A stretch of 40,062 nt of DNA from assembly GCA_029776255.1 (NCBI GenBank), contig JAKOTN010000067.1, positions 1 to 40,062 on the forward strand, read 5' to 3'. This DNA comes from Pseudomonadota bacterium. GTDB taxonomy: Bacteria > Pseudomonadota > Gammaproteobacteria > Burkholderiales > Rhodocyclaceae. Each line of letters opens with the position of its first letter. The stretch's first letter is position 1. Below, in pieces: positions 28,374-37,019 of the stretch. The notes under the pieces were generated by a model. It made no database searches and was not told where the DNA came from. It saw only the letters and a list, made by a program, of their open reading frames with translations. A program made the translations under genes and the position numbers.

Positions 28374-29162
28374 TCAGCGAGTGCCGTTCATTTTGTTGTC
28401 CAGAAAACCATGCTTGCGAAAGACCGCCTGCCCCTCCGACGACGCGACGTAATCCATGAAGCGGCGGGCAAGCGCCGGCATCTTCGACAGCTTGAGACGG
28501 ATCAGCAACAAGGCCTGCGGCGTCGCCAGCTTGGGATCGAGATCGATCGCATCGACCAGTGGCACGCTATCGGCGAAAAACGCCGTCGCCCGCCAGTTGA
28601 GCGCCAGATCGGCCTCCCCTCGCTTCATCAACGTGGTCAATGCGCGCGAATCGGGCACCAGGGCGACGGCCTTGCTCACCACCGCCGGATAAATTCCGAC
28701 CTTGTCCAGAAGTTCCTTGCCTTGCTGGCCAACACTACCGCTTTCGGCATTGCCGATCGCCACCAGTAAATCCTTGCGCAACAATTCCCTAGGCTCATTG
28801 CGAACCTTTTTTGGATTCCCTTTCTGAACCATGAATGCCAACTGATTGTATCCCACGATCACATGCTCGTCGAACAAGCCTGCGGAAAAGTGTTTCTCGC
28901 GGTAACTCGGCTCGCCCGGCAGATAGAGGTCGCCCAGGCCGCTTTTCTTGGCGCTCTGGAAAAGATCCTCTGAACCGCCCTGGGCAATAGTGATTTTCAC
29001 GTTTTCGCGCTGCTCGAAACTCCGCGCGAGTTCGGTTATCGGCCGCACCATGGTGATGCCACAGTAAACCAGCAACTCGTTTTTGATCTGCTGCGCCCAG
29101 CCAACGCCCGCCATGCCGCAAAGCAGCGCGCCAAAAACAAGATTAACAATCTGTTTTATCAT
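28374..29162 (-). CDS. ModA-like periplasmic substrate-binding protein paired with a kinase
   Basis: The 262-residue exported protein has a signal peptide of about 25 residues (LVFGALLCGMAGVGWAQ). The mature part (LLVYCGITMVRPITELARSF, then GGSEDLFQSAKKSGLGDLYL and YNQLAFMVQKGNP) is of the molybdate/sulfate-type binding-protein fold, with typical phrasing of the extracellular solute-binding 'PBP2' group. No ABC permease or ATPase is adjacent. I chose ATG 29162, seven bases past GGAG; ATG 29165 is next to it. The tight spacing to the hybrid kinase suggests it is the ligand-binding partner of that kinase. The anion or other ligand cannot be told from sequence. Confidence 0.85.
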   Translation of the reverse strand: MIKQIVNLVFGALLCGMAGVGWAQQIKNELLVYCGITMVRPITELARSFEQRENVKITIAQGGSEDLFQSAKKSGLGDLYLPGEPSYREKHFSAGLFDEHVIVGYNQLAFMVQKGNPKKVRNEPRELLRKDLLVAIGNAESGSVGQQGKELLDKVGIYPAVVSKAVALVPDSRALTTLMKRGEADLALNWRATAFFADSVPLVDAIDLDPKLATPQALLLIRLKLSKMPALARRFMDYVASSEGQAVFRKHGFLDNKMNGTR

Positions 29163-29357
29163 CATTGTTCTCCAATATTGTCCGCCATTCGGTCGACGGC
29201 ATGACAGAAACACAGAGTCTTAGAACTCCCGCCGCCATCGATGACCGGTCGAAACGACCCGCCACCGCATCATGACAAGATAATCCAGTTTGGCCGAGCG
29301 GTTCGGATCTTTCGGGTTACAATCAGCTAACTCCATCCTAGTTTAGGGTTTTCCGTC

Positions 29358-30059
29358 ATGCACGTTATCGCGCCCAGCATCCTTTCCGCCAATTTCGCGA
29401 AACTCGGCGAAGAAATCGTCAACGTCATCGCCGCTGGCGCCGACTGGATACATTTCGACGTGATGGACAACCACTACGTGCCCAATCTGACCATCGGGCC
29501 GCTGGTTTGCGATGCCATCCGCCCCTTGACACAGGCGCCGATCGATGTGCACCTGATGGTCAAACCGGTCGACCGGCTGGTGCCCGACTTCGCCAAGGCC
29601 GGCGCCAACATCATCACCTTCCATCCCGAGGCGTCCGAACACATCGACCGCACGCTGTCGCTGATTCGGGAACACGGCTGCCAGGCCGGCCTGGTCTTCA
29701 ATCCGGCGACGCCTCTCGACTACATGGATTACGTGCTGGACAAGCTGGACGTGGTTTTGTTGATGAGCGTCAACCCCGGCTTTGGCGGCCAGAAATTCAT
29801 CCCGTCGACGCTGGACAAACTCCGGGCGGCGCGCGCCCGACTCGACGCCCACCAGCGTGACAGCGGCCACCGCATCCGGCTGGAAGTCGATGGCGGCGTC
29901 AAGATCGACAACATCGCCGAAATCGCCCGTGCCGGCGCGGACGCCTTCGTCGCCGGCTCGGCGGTTTTCGGCGCCGGGCGCGACGACGACGCCCATCGCT
30001 ACGACACGGTAATCGCCGCGCTGCGCGAGCAACTGGCGCCCTTTGTGAATCCGCGCTAG
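29358..30059 (+). CDS. rpe: ribulose-phosphate 3-epimerase
   Basis: The enzyme interconverts ribulose-5-phosphate and xylulose-5-phosphate in the pentose phosphate and Calvin pathways. The 233-residue TIM barrel shows [49 protein letters not shown], the [12 protein letters not shown] loop, [12 protein letters not shown] and [12 protein letters not shown], so all active-site residues look intact. A TACAAT (29318-29323) upstream is a candidate -10. gph follows almost at once. Confidence 0.96.
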   Translation: MHVIAPSILSANFAKLGEEIVNVIAAGADWIHFDVMDNHYVPNLTIGPLVCDAIRPLTQAPIDVHLMVKPVDRLVPDFAKAGANIITFHPEASEHIDRTLSLIREHGCQAGLVFNPATPLDYMDYVLDKLDVVLLMSVNPGFGGQKFIPSTLDKLRAARARLDAHQRDSGHRIRLEVDGGVKIDNIAEIARAGADAFVAGSAVFGAGRDDDAHRYDTVIAALREQLAPFVNPR

Positions 30060-30069
30060 GAGCAATGCC

Positions 30070-30753
30070 ATCGCCACGCCACTCGCCATACGCGCCGTCC
30101 TGCTCGATCTCGACGGCACGCTGCTCGATACCGTTCTCGACCTGCACGCCGCGGCGAACGGCATGCTGCGCGATCTTGGCCGACCCGAAATCGCGGTAGA
30201 CACCATTCGCAGCTACGTCGGGCGCGGCATTCCCAACCTGGTCAAACGCGTGCTGGCCGGCGACATGGCCGCCGCCGACAATGCCGAGCCGCCACCGCCG
30301 GCGGCCCTGGCCAGCTTCCGGCGGCACTATGCGGACGAAAACGGCCGCAACGCCGTGCTGTTTCCCGGCGTCCGCGACGGCCTGGATGCCTTTCGGGCGC
30401 TGGAACTGCCGCTGGGGGTGATCACCAACAAGGCCGAGGCCTTTACCCTGCCGCTGCTGCGACACACCGGCTTGACGCCTTACTTCGACGTCATCGTCAG
30501 CGGCGACGTTCTGCCGCGCCCGAAACCCGACCCGATGCCGCTGCTCTGGGCCAGCGGCCGGCTGGCGGTTTCGCCGATCGACGTGCTGATGATCGGCGAT
30601 TCGCTGCACGACTTTCACGCCGCCCGCGCCGCCAACTGCCACGTTTTTCTGGTGCCCTACGGTTACAACGAAGGACGTGATGTTCGCAGCCTCGCCTGCG
30701 ATGGTATAGTTTCGACCATTGCCGACGCCGCCGCACGAATCACACGCGCATGA
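30070..30753 (+). CDS. gph: phosphoglycolate phosphatase (HAD family), start codon unusual
   Basis: This HAD phosphatase removes phosphate from 2-phosphoglycolate. The nucleophile motif LLDLDGTLLDT lies near the start, GVITNKAEAF provides motif II, PKPDPMPLLWA motif III and MIGDSLHDFHAA motif IV. The first ordinary ATG in frame (30163) would cut off the nucleophile, so it cannot be the true start. AGGAG at 30058-30062 is perfectly spaced for ATC at 30070, which would give MATPLAIRAVLLDLDG. The ATG at 30065 is in a different frame. Either an AUC start is used or a single base differs here. Its stop TGA overlaps the ATG of the leader ORF before trpE. Confidence 0.88.
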   Translation: MATPLAIRAVLLDLDGTLLDTVLDLHAAANGMLRDLGRPEIAVDTIRSYVGRGIPNLVKRVLAGDMAAADNAEPPPPAALASFRRHYADENGRNAVLFPGVRDGLDAFRALELPLGVITNKAEAFTLPLLRHTGLTPYFDVIVSGDVLPRPKPDPMPLLWASGRLAVSPIDVLMIGDSLHDFHAARAANCHVFLVPYGYNEGRDVRSLACDGIVSTIADAAARITRA

Positions 30754-30845
30754 CCCCCCTCCATCACGCACTCCACTCCCTCCATCGGCGCCCGATGCCC
30801 GCCAGACGGGCGGGGGCCTGGCCCTGGCGAATCCGGCGCCCCTAG
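30750..30845 (+). CDS. trpL: candidate Trp-rich leader peptide before trpE
   Basis: A 31-codon ORF starts at an ATG overlapping the gph stop (ATGA). It encodes MTPLHHALHSLHRRPM and then PARRAGAWPWRIRRP, ending in TAG. Two Trp codons, separated by one Pro, sit six codons before the stop, and GC-rich hairpins follow before trpE. The position and content are what a tryptophan attenuator would show. An internal ATG at codon 16 gives a shorter peptide of 16 residues with both Trp codons. The ORF could be chance in such GC-rich DNA, since TGG is common, and no strong ribosome-binding site precedes it. Confidence 0.4.
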   Translation: MTPLHHALHSLHRRPMPARRAGAWPWRIRRP

Positions 30846-30887
30846 ACCGCGCCCTGCGGTCGCGTCCGGTCGCGCGCCATGGCGCGC
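30845..30887 (+). promoter_or_regulatory. GC-rich hairpins in the trpE leader
   Basis: GACCGC-GCCCT-GCGGTC (30845-30861) is a perfect 6-bp hairpin starting on the leader-ORF stop. GCGCGC-CATG-GCGCGC (30872-30887) is a second perfect palindrome. A weaker TCTGT-TCCG-ACAGA (30891-30904) is followed by GTTTTCC. These could form terminator and antiterminator alternatives for trpE, although the strong hairpins lack a T-run. Confidence 0.4.
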
Positions 30888-30933
30888 ACATCTGTTCCGA
30901 CAGAGTTTTCCAGCGTTTCCTTGTGGAGTTCCA

Positions 30934-32406
30934 ATGACTGAAGCTTATTTCAATCGCCTTGCCGCCGAAGGCTATAACCGCATTCCCGTCACCCTCGAGA
31001 CCTTCGCCGATCTCGACACGCCGCTGTCGATCTACCTCAAGCTGGCCAACGGCCCCTACACGTATCTGCTCGAATCGGTGCAAGGCGGCGAGCGTTTCGG
31101 CCGCTATTCGATCATCGGCCTGACCAGCCCGACGCGGATCGTCGTCAATGCCCATCAGGTCCTGGTGTTGAACGGCAACCGCATCGCCGAACGCGAGGAC
31201 GACACCAACCCGCTCGATTTCATCGGTAAATACATGCGGCGCTTCCGTGCCGCGCCGACCACCGGCCTGCCGCGCTTCTGCGGCGGACTGGTCGGCTGCT
31301 TCGGCTACGACACGGTGCGCTACATCGAAACGCGCCTGACCCGTTCGCAAAAGGAAGACGATCTCGGCATCCCCGATATCGTGCTGCTGCTGTCGGAGGA
31401 AATCGCCGTCGTCGACAACCTCTCGGGCAAGCTGACGCTGGTGGTGTACGCCGAACCCGGCGTTCCCGGCGCCTACCAAAAGGCGCAGGCCCGCTTGCGG
31501 GAGCTGTTGTTGAAACTCCGCGAACCGGTCGGTATTCCGCCGGAAACGCCGCGGACCTCGCAGCCGGCCGCCTCGATGTTCGGCGAAGCGCAATTCAAGA
31601 AGGCGGTGCTCAAGGCCAAGCGTTACATCGCCGACGGCGACATCATGCAGGTGGTCCTCTCGCAGCGCATGAGCAAACCGCTGGCCGCCAGCCCGATGGC
31701 GCTGTATCGCTCGTTGCGTTCGCTCAATCCGTCGCCATACATGTTCTATTTCGATCTGGAAGATTTTTACGTCGTCGGCGCGTCACCGGAAATCCTGGTC
31801 CGTCTTGAAGGCGACACCGTTACCGTGCGGCCGATCGCCGGCACACGGCGACGCGGCGTGTCGTTCGAAGAAGACCAGGAACTGGCCAGCGAATTGCTGT
31901 CCGATGAGAAGGAGCGCGCCGAACACGTGCAATTGCTCGACCTCGGCCGCAACGACGCCGGCCGCGTCGCCCGCGTCGGCACGATCAGGATCACCGAAAA
32001 CATGATCGTCGAGCGCTACTCGCATGTGATGCATATCGTCTCGAATGTCGAGGCCCGGTTACAGGCCGACCTGAACGCGCTCGACGTGCTCAAGGCCACC
32101 TTCCCGGCTGGCACCGTCTCCGGCGCGCCCAAGGTGCGGGCAATGGAGATCATCGACGAGCTTGAACCGGTGAAGCGCGGCATCTACGCCGGCGCGGTCG
32201 GCTACCTCGGTTTCAACGGCGACATGGATCTGGCGATCGCCATCCGCACCGCCATCGTCAAGGACGGCCAGTTGCACGTGCAGGCCGGCGCCGGCATCGT
32301 CGCCGATTCCGACCCGGCGTCGGAATGGCAGGAAACCCAGAACAAGGCGCGCGCCGTGCTACGGGCGGCGGAACTGGCGGAACACGGACTGGACACCCGC
32401 CTGTAA
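30934..32406 (+). CDS. trpE: anthranilate synthase component I
   Basis: TrpE makes anthranilate from chorismate, the first committed step of tryptophan synthesis. The 490-residue protein has the regulatory Trp-binding stretch YLLESVQGGERFGRYSIIG in the N-domain. The chorismate-binding domain carries YIADGDIMQVVLSQRMS, NPSPYMFYFDLEDF, GASPEILVRLEG, RPIAGTRRRG, ERAEHVQLLDLGRND, PAGTVSGAPKVRAMEII and RGIYAGAVGYLGF. A GGAG lies eight bases before the ATG. In related genomes trpG, trpD and trpC usually follow; here a convergent efflux operon does. Confidence 0.96.
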   Translation: MTEAYFNRLAAEGYNRIPVTLETFADLDTPLSIYLKLANGPYTYLLESVQGGERFGRYSIIGLTSPTRIVVNAHQVLVLNGNRIAEREDDTNPLDFIGKYMRRFRAAPTTGLPRFCGGLVGCFGYDTVRYIETRLTRSQKEDDLGIPDIVLLLSEEIAVVDNLSGKLTLVVYAEPGVPGAYQKAQARLRELLLKLREPVGIPPETPRTSQPAASMFGEAQFKKAVLKAKRYIADGDIMQVVLSQRMSKPLAASPMALYRSLRSLNPSPYMFYFDLEDFYVVGASPEILVRLEGDTVTVRPIAGTRRRGVSFEEDQELASELLSDEKERAEHVQLLDLGRNDAGRVARVGTIRITENMIVERYSHVMHIVSNVEARLQADLNALDVLKATFPAGTVSGAPKVRAMEIIDELEPVKRGIYAGAVGYLGFNGDMDLAIAIRTAIVKDGQLHVQAGAGIVADSDPASEWQETQNKARAVLRAAELAEHGLDTRL

Positions 32407-32411
32407 GACGA

Positions 32412-32439
32412 CCGGCGACCGGGCCTAGGCCGTCGCCGG
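32412..32439. terminator. bidirectional hairpin between trpE and the efflux pump
   Basis: CCGGCGAC (32412-32419) pairs perfectly with GTCGCCGG (32432-32439), and the interior GGCC-TA-GGCC can extend the stem. It spans the short gap between the convergent trpE and RND genes and includes the RND stop codon. No T-run follows on either strand. Confidence 0.5.
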
Positions 32440-35400
32440 CGCCACCACCCGTTGGCCCGCCTTCGAAAAGCGGGCCAGGTAAACGTACACCACCGGCGTC
32501 AGGTACAAGGTCAGGAACTGCGACAACAGCAGCCCGCCGACGACGGCCAGACCGAGCGGCCGCCGCACCTCGGCGCCGGCGCCAATGCCGAGGGCAATCG
32601 GCAGCGTGCCGACCAGGGCGGCCATGGTGGTCATCATGATCGGCCGAAAGCGGATCAGACAGGCGTTGAAAATCGCCTCGACGGCCGCCATGCCATCGCC
32701 GCGCTGCCGTTCCAGCGCGAAGTCGATCATCATGATCGCGTTTTTCTTGACGATGCCAATCAGCATGATCACCCCGACAAAGGCGTACAAGCTGAGATCG
32801 ACGCCGAACAGGAACAGGGTCAGCAAGGCGCCGAGACCGGCCGACGGCAAGCCGGAAAGAATGGTCAACGGGTGAATGAAACTCTCGTACAGCACACCCA
32901 GAACCAGATACACCACCAACACCGCCACCAGCAGCAGCACGCCCAAACCCTGTAGCGACGACTGGAAGGCTTGCGCGGTTCCCTGCAGACTGGTGTTCAG
33001 CGACACCGGCACGCGTACCTCCCGCTCCAGCAACTTGATCTTGTCCACCGCCTCGCCCAGCGACACGCCCGGCAGCAGATTGAAGGAAATGGTCACCGAC
33101 GGCAGCTGCCCCTGGTGATTCACCGTCAGCGCCTGCGTCTTGCGACTAAAGCGGGCCACCGCCTCCAGCGGTACCAGTTTCCCGGTCGTGGCGCGAACGT
33201 AGAGACGCGACAAGGCCGTGGGGTCGGCCTGATATTCCTTCGCCACTTCGAGAATGACCTGGTACTGATTGGTCGAGCCGTAGATGGTCGATACCTGCCG
33301 GGCGCTGAAGGCGCTCTGCAAGGCATCTTCGACCTGACCGTAGCTCAATCCGAGCGACGCCAGCTTGTTGCGGTCGATATCCAGCGCCACCACCGGGCTG
33401 AGATTGTTGAGATTGTTGGTCACATCGACGAAGCCGGGCAACTGGCGGATGCGCCCGGTCAGCGTGCCGGCCCACTGATACAGCTCGTCCAGATCGGTAT
33501 CCTGCAAGGTGTATTGATATTGCGCGGCGGTAATCTGGCCACCGATGCGGATCACCGGCGGATTTTGCATGTAGGCCTTGATGCCGGGCACCGCCGCCAG
33601 TTTGGGACGCAGGCGCTGGATGATTTCATCCGGCGACGAACGCCGCTGGTCGCGCGGCTTCAGGATCATGAAAATGGTGCCGGTGTTGGCCGTCGGCCGG
33701 ATGCCGCCGGCGCCGACCGCCGACATGAACGAGGCGACATCGGGGTCCTGACCGACGATTTCGGCCAGGGCGCGCTGATGCCGCACCATCGACTCGAAGG
33801 ACACGTCCTGCGCGCCTTCGGTAAACGTGATGATCTGCCCGGAATCGCCACTTGGCAGAAAATCCTTGGGCACCGAGGAAAACAGCAGGCCGGTCAGCAG
33901 CAGCGTGCCGAAGAAACTCGCCAGAATGGTTCGCGGATGCGCCATCGCCACCCGCAGCGTGCGCTCGTAAGCCGCCAGCAAGGCGGCGAAGAAACGCTCG
34001 AACATCTGGAAAACGCGACCGTGCGCCGTCGGTTCGGCATGTTTGAGGTAGCGGCTACAGAGCATCGGCGTCAACGTCAGCGAGACGAAACCGGAAACCA
34101 GGATCGCCGCGCAGATGGTGACCGCGAACTCGTGCAACAAACGTCCGACGATGCCGCTCATGAACAGCACCGGGATGAACACCGCGACCAGCGAAATGGT
34201 CATCGAAATAATGGTGAAGCCAATTTCGCGCGCGCCGGTGATCGCCGCCCGCAACGGCTCTTCGCCCGCCTCGACGTGCCGGACGATGTTTTCAAGCATC
34301 ACGATCGCGTCATCGACGACAAAACCGACCGACAACGTCAGCGCCAGCAAGGAGAGATTGTCCAGGCTGTAGCCCAGCACCGACATCATCGCGAACGTGC
34401 CGACGATGGAGATCGGCAAGGCCAGGCTGGGGATGATCGTCGCCGAGAGATTGCGCAAGAACAGCAGGATCACCAGCAGAACCAGAAAACCGGCCAGGAT
34501 CAGCGTGAATTGCACGTCGTCAATCGAGTCGCGAATCGAAACGCTGCGGTCGAACAGCACATTCATCGAAATCGCCGCCGGCAGCTTGGATTGAAACGAC
34601 GGCAGAATACGCTTGATCGAATCGACGGTTTCAATGGTGTTGGCGCCGGGCTGGCGCTGTATCGCCAGCACGATGGCCCGCTTGTCGACGTTCCAACTGG
34701 CGATCCGGTCATTCTCGACGCTGTCGATCGGTGTCGCCACGTCCTCCAGCCGCACCGGCGCGCCGTTGCGCCAGGTCACGATCAGCGGACGGTAGGCGGC
34801 GGCCGTCGACAACTGCCCGCCATCCTTGATGGCGAAGGTCTGCCGGCTACCGTCGAGCTGCCCGACCGGCTGATTGACGTTATTCGTGACCAGCGCCTGC
34901 TGAAGTTCGTCGATGCCGATGCCGCGGCTGGCCAACTGGTCGGGGTTGGCCTGCACGCGCACGGCGAATTTCTGCGAACCGTAAATCTGCACCTGCGCGA
35001 CACCGGGAATCGTCGACAGACGTTGCGCCAGCTGCGTTTCCGCATACTCGTTCACCAGCGACAACGGCAGGGTCGGCGACAACATGGCGATATAGAAAAT
35101 CGGCGCATCGGCCGGATTCACCTTGCGGAACGACGGCGGCGCCGGCATGTTCGGCGGCAGTTTGCGCAAGGCGCCGGAAATCGCCGACTGCACGTCCTGC
35201 GCCGCCGCGTCGATGTTGCGATCCAGCGAAAATTGCAAGGTGATCGATGTCGAGCCCTGCGCGCTGGTCGAGGTCATCGAATCGAGGCCGGCGATGGTCG
35301 AGAACTGTCCTTCCAGCGGCGTGGCGACGGCGGCGGCCATGGTTTCCGGCGACGCGCCGGGCAAATTGGCGGTCACCGAGATGGTCGGAAAATCGACGCT

Positions 35401-35514
35401 CGGCAACTCGGACACCGGCAACGCCCGGTAACCGATCAAGCCGAAAATCAGGAACGCCGCCATCAGCAGCGTGGTCATCACCGGCCGGCGGATACAGAGT
35501 TCGGGCAGATTCAT
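32425..35514 (-). CDS. RND multidrug efflux permease (HAE-1 type)
   Basis: This 1029-residue inner-membrane proton/drug antiporter is of AcrB/MdtB/MdtC type. It begins MNLPELCIRRPVMTTLLMAA. The proton-relay aspartates occur in VGFVVDDAIVMLENIV, and the matching lysine in GIVKKNAIMMIDFALERQR. Two large periplasmic loops have the usual repeats, and the membrane segments duplicate at about residue 520. It sits ten bases after its adaptor gene, so the two are an operon. No TolC-like gene is nearby, so an outer-membrane partner must be encoded elsewhere. Confidence 0.94.
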   Translation of the reverse strand: MNLPELCIRRPVMTTLLMAAFLIFGLIGYRALPVSELPSVDFPTISVTANLPGASPETMAAAVATPLEGQFSTIAGLDSMTSTSAQGSTSITLQFSLDRNIDAAAQDVQSAISGALRKLPPNMPAPPSFRKVNPADAPIFYIAMLSPTLPLSLVNEYAETQLAQRLSTIPGVAQVQIYGSQKFAVRVQANPDQLASRGIGIDELQQALVTNNVNQPVGQLDGSRQTFAIKDGGQLSTAAAYRPLIVTWRNGAPVRLEDVATPIDSVENDRIASWNVDKRAIVLAIQRQPGANTIETVDSIKRILPSFQSKLPAAISMNVLFDRSVSIRDSIDDVQFTLILAGFLVLLVILLFLRNLSATIIPSLALPISIVGTFAMMSVLGYSLDNLSLLALTLSVGFVVDDAIVMLENIVRHVEAGEEPLRAAITGAREIGFTIISMTISLVAVFIPVLFMSGIVGRLLHEFAVTICAAILVSGFVSLTLTPMLCSRYLKHAEPTAHGRVFQMFERFFAALLAAYERTLRVAMAHPRTILASFFGTLLLTGLLFSSVPKDFLPSGDSGQIITFTEGAQDVSFESMVRHQRALAEIVGQDPDVASFMSAVGAGGIRPTANTGTIFMILKPRDQRRSSPDEIIQRLRPKLAAVPGIKAYMQNPPVIRIGGQITAAQYQYTLQDTDLDELYQWAGTLTGRIRQLPGFVDVTNNLNNLSPVVALDIDRNKLASLGLSYGQVEDALQSAFSARQVSTIYGSTNQYQVILEVAKEYQADPTALSRLYVRATTGKLVPLEAVARFSRKTQALTVNHQGQLPSVTISFNLLPGVSLGEAVDKIKLLEREVRVPVSLNTSLQGTAQAFQSSLQGLGVLLLVAVLVVYLVLGVLYESFIHPLTILSGLPSAGLGALLTLFLFGVDLSLYAFVGVIMLIGIVKKNAIMMIDFALERQRGDGMAAVEAIFNACLIRFRPIMMTTMAALVGTLPIALGIGAGAEVRRPLGLAVVGGLLLSQFLTLYLTPVVYVYLARFSKAGQRVVAPATA

Positions 35515-35524
35515 CGGACGATTC

Positions 35525-36682
35525 TCAACTGCCGGAACGCGGCGCGGCGGTCGGCGCGGCCCCGGCGGACGGCGTCTTCACCTGCACCGTCGCCCCGGGA
35601 GCCAATCGCAACTGGCCGTCGGTCACCACGGTGTCGCCGGCGGCCACCCCCTTGCCGATCGCCGCCATGCCATTCACCGTGGTCAGCACCTCGATCTTTC
35701 GCAATTCGGCGACATTGTTCGGTCCGACGGCGAACAGGAAATTGCCCTCCTGCCCCTGCTGCACCGCCTCGCCGGGAACGACCACGGCGCCGGTCAGAGT
35801 TTCGAGAACCATGCCGATATCGACAAACTGGCCGGGCGTCAGCTTCTCATCGCGATTTTCAAGCACGGCCTTCAATTGAATGGTGCCGGTGGCGGCATCG
35901 ACGGCATTGTCGATGAACCGCAGTTTCGCCTCGAAGCGCTGCCCTTTGTCGCCCGGCAGGCTGACGACCACCGGCAACTGGCGACCGGCCATCGCCGTCC
36001 GCAGACGCGGCAGATGCCGCTCGGGAATCGCGAAGCCGACATAGAGCGGCTGCACGCGGTTGACCACCGCCAGCGCCGTGTCATTGACCTTCACCGCCGA
36101 ACCCGGAAAGACCAGACGCGCGCCGACCACGCCGGCGAAAGGCGCGCGAACGGTCGCGTAATCGAGCTGGCGGCGGGCCAGATCGAGCGCCGCCTTGTCG
36201 GCCTTCTGCGTCGCCAGCGCCGCCGCCTCGGCGGTACGCAACTCGTTAACCTTTTCCTCGGAGATAAAACCGCGGGCCTGTAGAGCCACGTAGCGTCGCA
36301 CATCGGCGCGCGCCTTCGCCAGTTGCGCCTCGTCCCGCGCCAGATTGGCCTCCGCCTGTCGCACACGGGCCTCGAAATCGCCGGTATCGAGCCTGAGCAG
36401 CACCTCGTCCGCCTTGACATGCCGGCCTTCGGTATAAACCACCGTGGCCACCTGCCCATCCACGCGCGCCTTCAAGGTGACGCTTTCGTAGGCTTCCGCC
36501 CGGCCGACGACCTGCAGCAGAACCGGCACGTCGGCGACAGTGGCCCGCGCCACCGTCACCGGCACCGGCGGAGTCGCCTTGGCGCCGCCGGCGGTTGCCG
36601 AGCGCGAGCTTTGATACCAGTAACCGGCACCGCCAACGGTCGCCAGCAATGCGACCAACAACAGCATCTGTGATTTTTTCAT
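35525..36682 (-). CDS. RND efflux periplasmic adaptor (membrane fusion protein)
   Basis: The 385-residue adaptor links the RND pump to a TolC-type channel. An N-terminal membrane anchor (LLLVALLATVGGAGYWY) is followed by the lipoyl/barrel-sandwich half VPVLLQVVGRAEAYESVTLKARVDG, then a helical hairpin (RQAEANLARDEAQLAKARAD), the second lipoyl half (RAPFAGVVGARLVFPGSAVK) and beta-barrel parts up to GATVQVKTP. It is not obviously a lipoprotein, as there is no Cys after the anchor. I prefer ATG 36682; ATG 36715 adds 11 residues. The tail is Ala/Pro-rich. Confidence 0.92.
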   Translation of the reverse strand: MKKSQMLLLVALLATVGGAGYWYQSSRSATAGGAKATPPVPVTVARATVADVPVLLQVVGRAEAYESVTLKARVDGQVATVVYTEGRHVKADEVLLRLDTGDFEARVRQAEANLARDEAQLAKARADVRRYVALQARGFISEEKVNELRTAEAAALATQKADKAALDLARRQLDYATVRAPFAGVVGARLVFPGSAVKVNDTALAVVNRVQPLYVGFAIPERHLPRLRTAMAGRQLPVVVSLPGDKGQRFEAKLRFIDNAVDAATGTIQLKAVLENRDEKLTPGQFVDIGMVLETLTGAVVVPGEAVQQGQEGNFLFAVGPNNVAELRKIEVLTTVNGMAAIGKGVAAGDTVVTDGQLRLAPGATVQVKTPSAGAAPTAAPRSGS

Positions 36683-36879
36683 GGAAAAACGAAGAGTCGG
36701 CGGCAACGCCAACATCGGCAGGCCAAGGAAACCGGCTAGCCTACCGCAATTTCACCGTCAGGTGCGCGCCGACTGGCCGGCGATCCAGACCGACGGCGAA
36801 CGGTCAAGGTGAAATATCTCGCATAACGCTGGCGTGCCGATCAAGGTGAGGCAGGTCGTCAACCATAGAGTTCAACGGG

Positions 36880-36936
36880 TTAAGCGACTATCTGTTTTGC
36901 ATGGTAGCGCTGACTGAAAGCGGCAGGCGAGAGTGA
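36880..36936 (-). pseudogene. C-terminal remnant of an IS3-family transposase
   Basis: In one minus-strand frame the last 18 codons read SLSPAAFSQRYHAKQIVA and stop at TAA. This is the usual end of IS3-family OrfB (the ...LSPxxFExRYxxK pattern). Upstream the homology ends within three codons and cupin-like sequence takes over in another frame. Only the tip of the element is left. Confidence 0.55.
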
Positions 36937-37019
36937 GTCTTATCGCCGAAAACAAGCGTCTTGAGTTCGATGCCAGGGAGGACCGCCTTGTAGTCGTTTG
37001 GACTGGACTTGTAGAACAC
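36888..37019 (-). pseudogene. N-terminal remnant of a cupin-domain gene
   Basis: A GTG at 37019 with GGAGGG seven bases upstream opens 43 codons: FYKSSPNDYKAVLPGIELKT, then LVFGDKTH, and a short tail to TAG. The opening matches the start of small cupin proteins with KTLxxGEKT before the metal-binding histidines. The reading turns into IS3 sequence right after, so the metal-binding half is gone. It has no likely function now. Confidence 0.5.

Noticed and set aside
29290-29323. TTGGCC...TACAAT as an rpe promoter
   Set aside because: The spacing of 22 bases is too long for a sigma-70 promoter; only the -10 is plausible.
30065-30160. ATG at 30065 as the start of gph
   Set aside because: The ribosome-binding site is near, but the frame does not encode the DLDGT motif and would need a frameshift.
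29899-31593. A 564-codon frame on the minus strand
   Set aside because: It crosses rpe, gph and trpE antisense, and its product has no recognisable domain, unlike the plus-strand genes.
32971-35916. A 981-codon open frame on the plus strand
   Set aside because: It lies antisense to the RND permease and adaptor genes; the Arg/Gln/His-rich product is a shadow of strongly biased codons.
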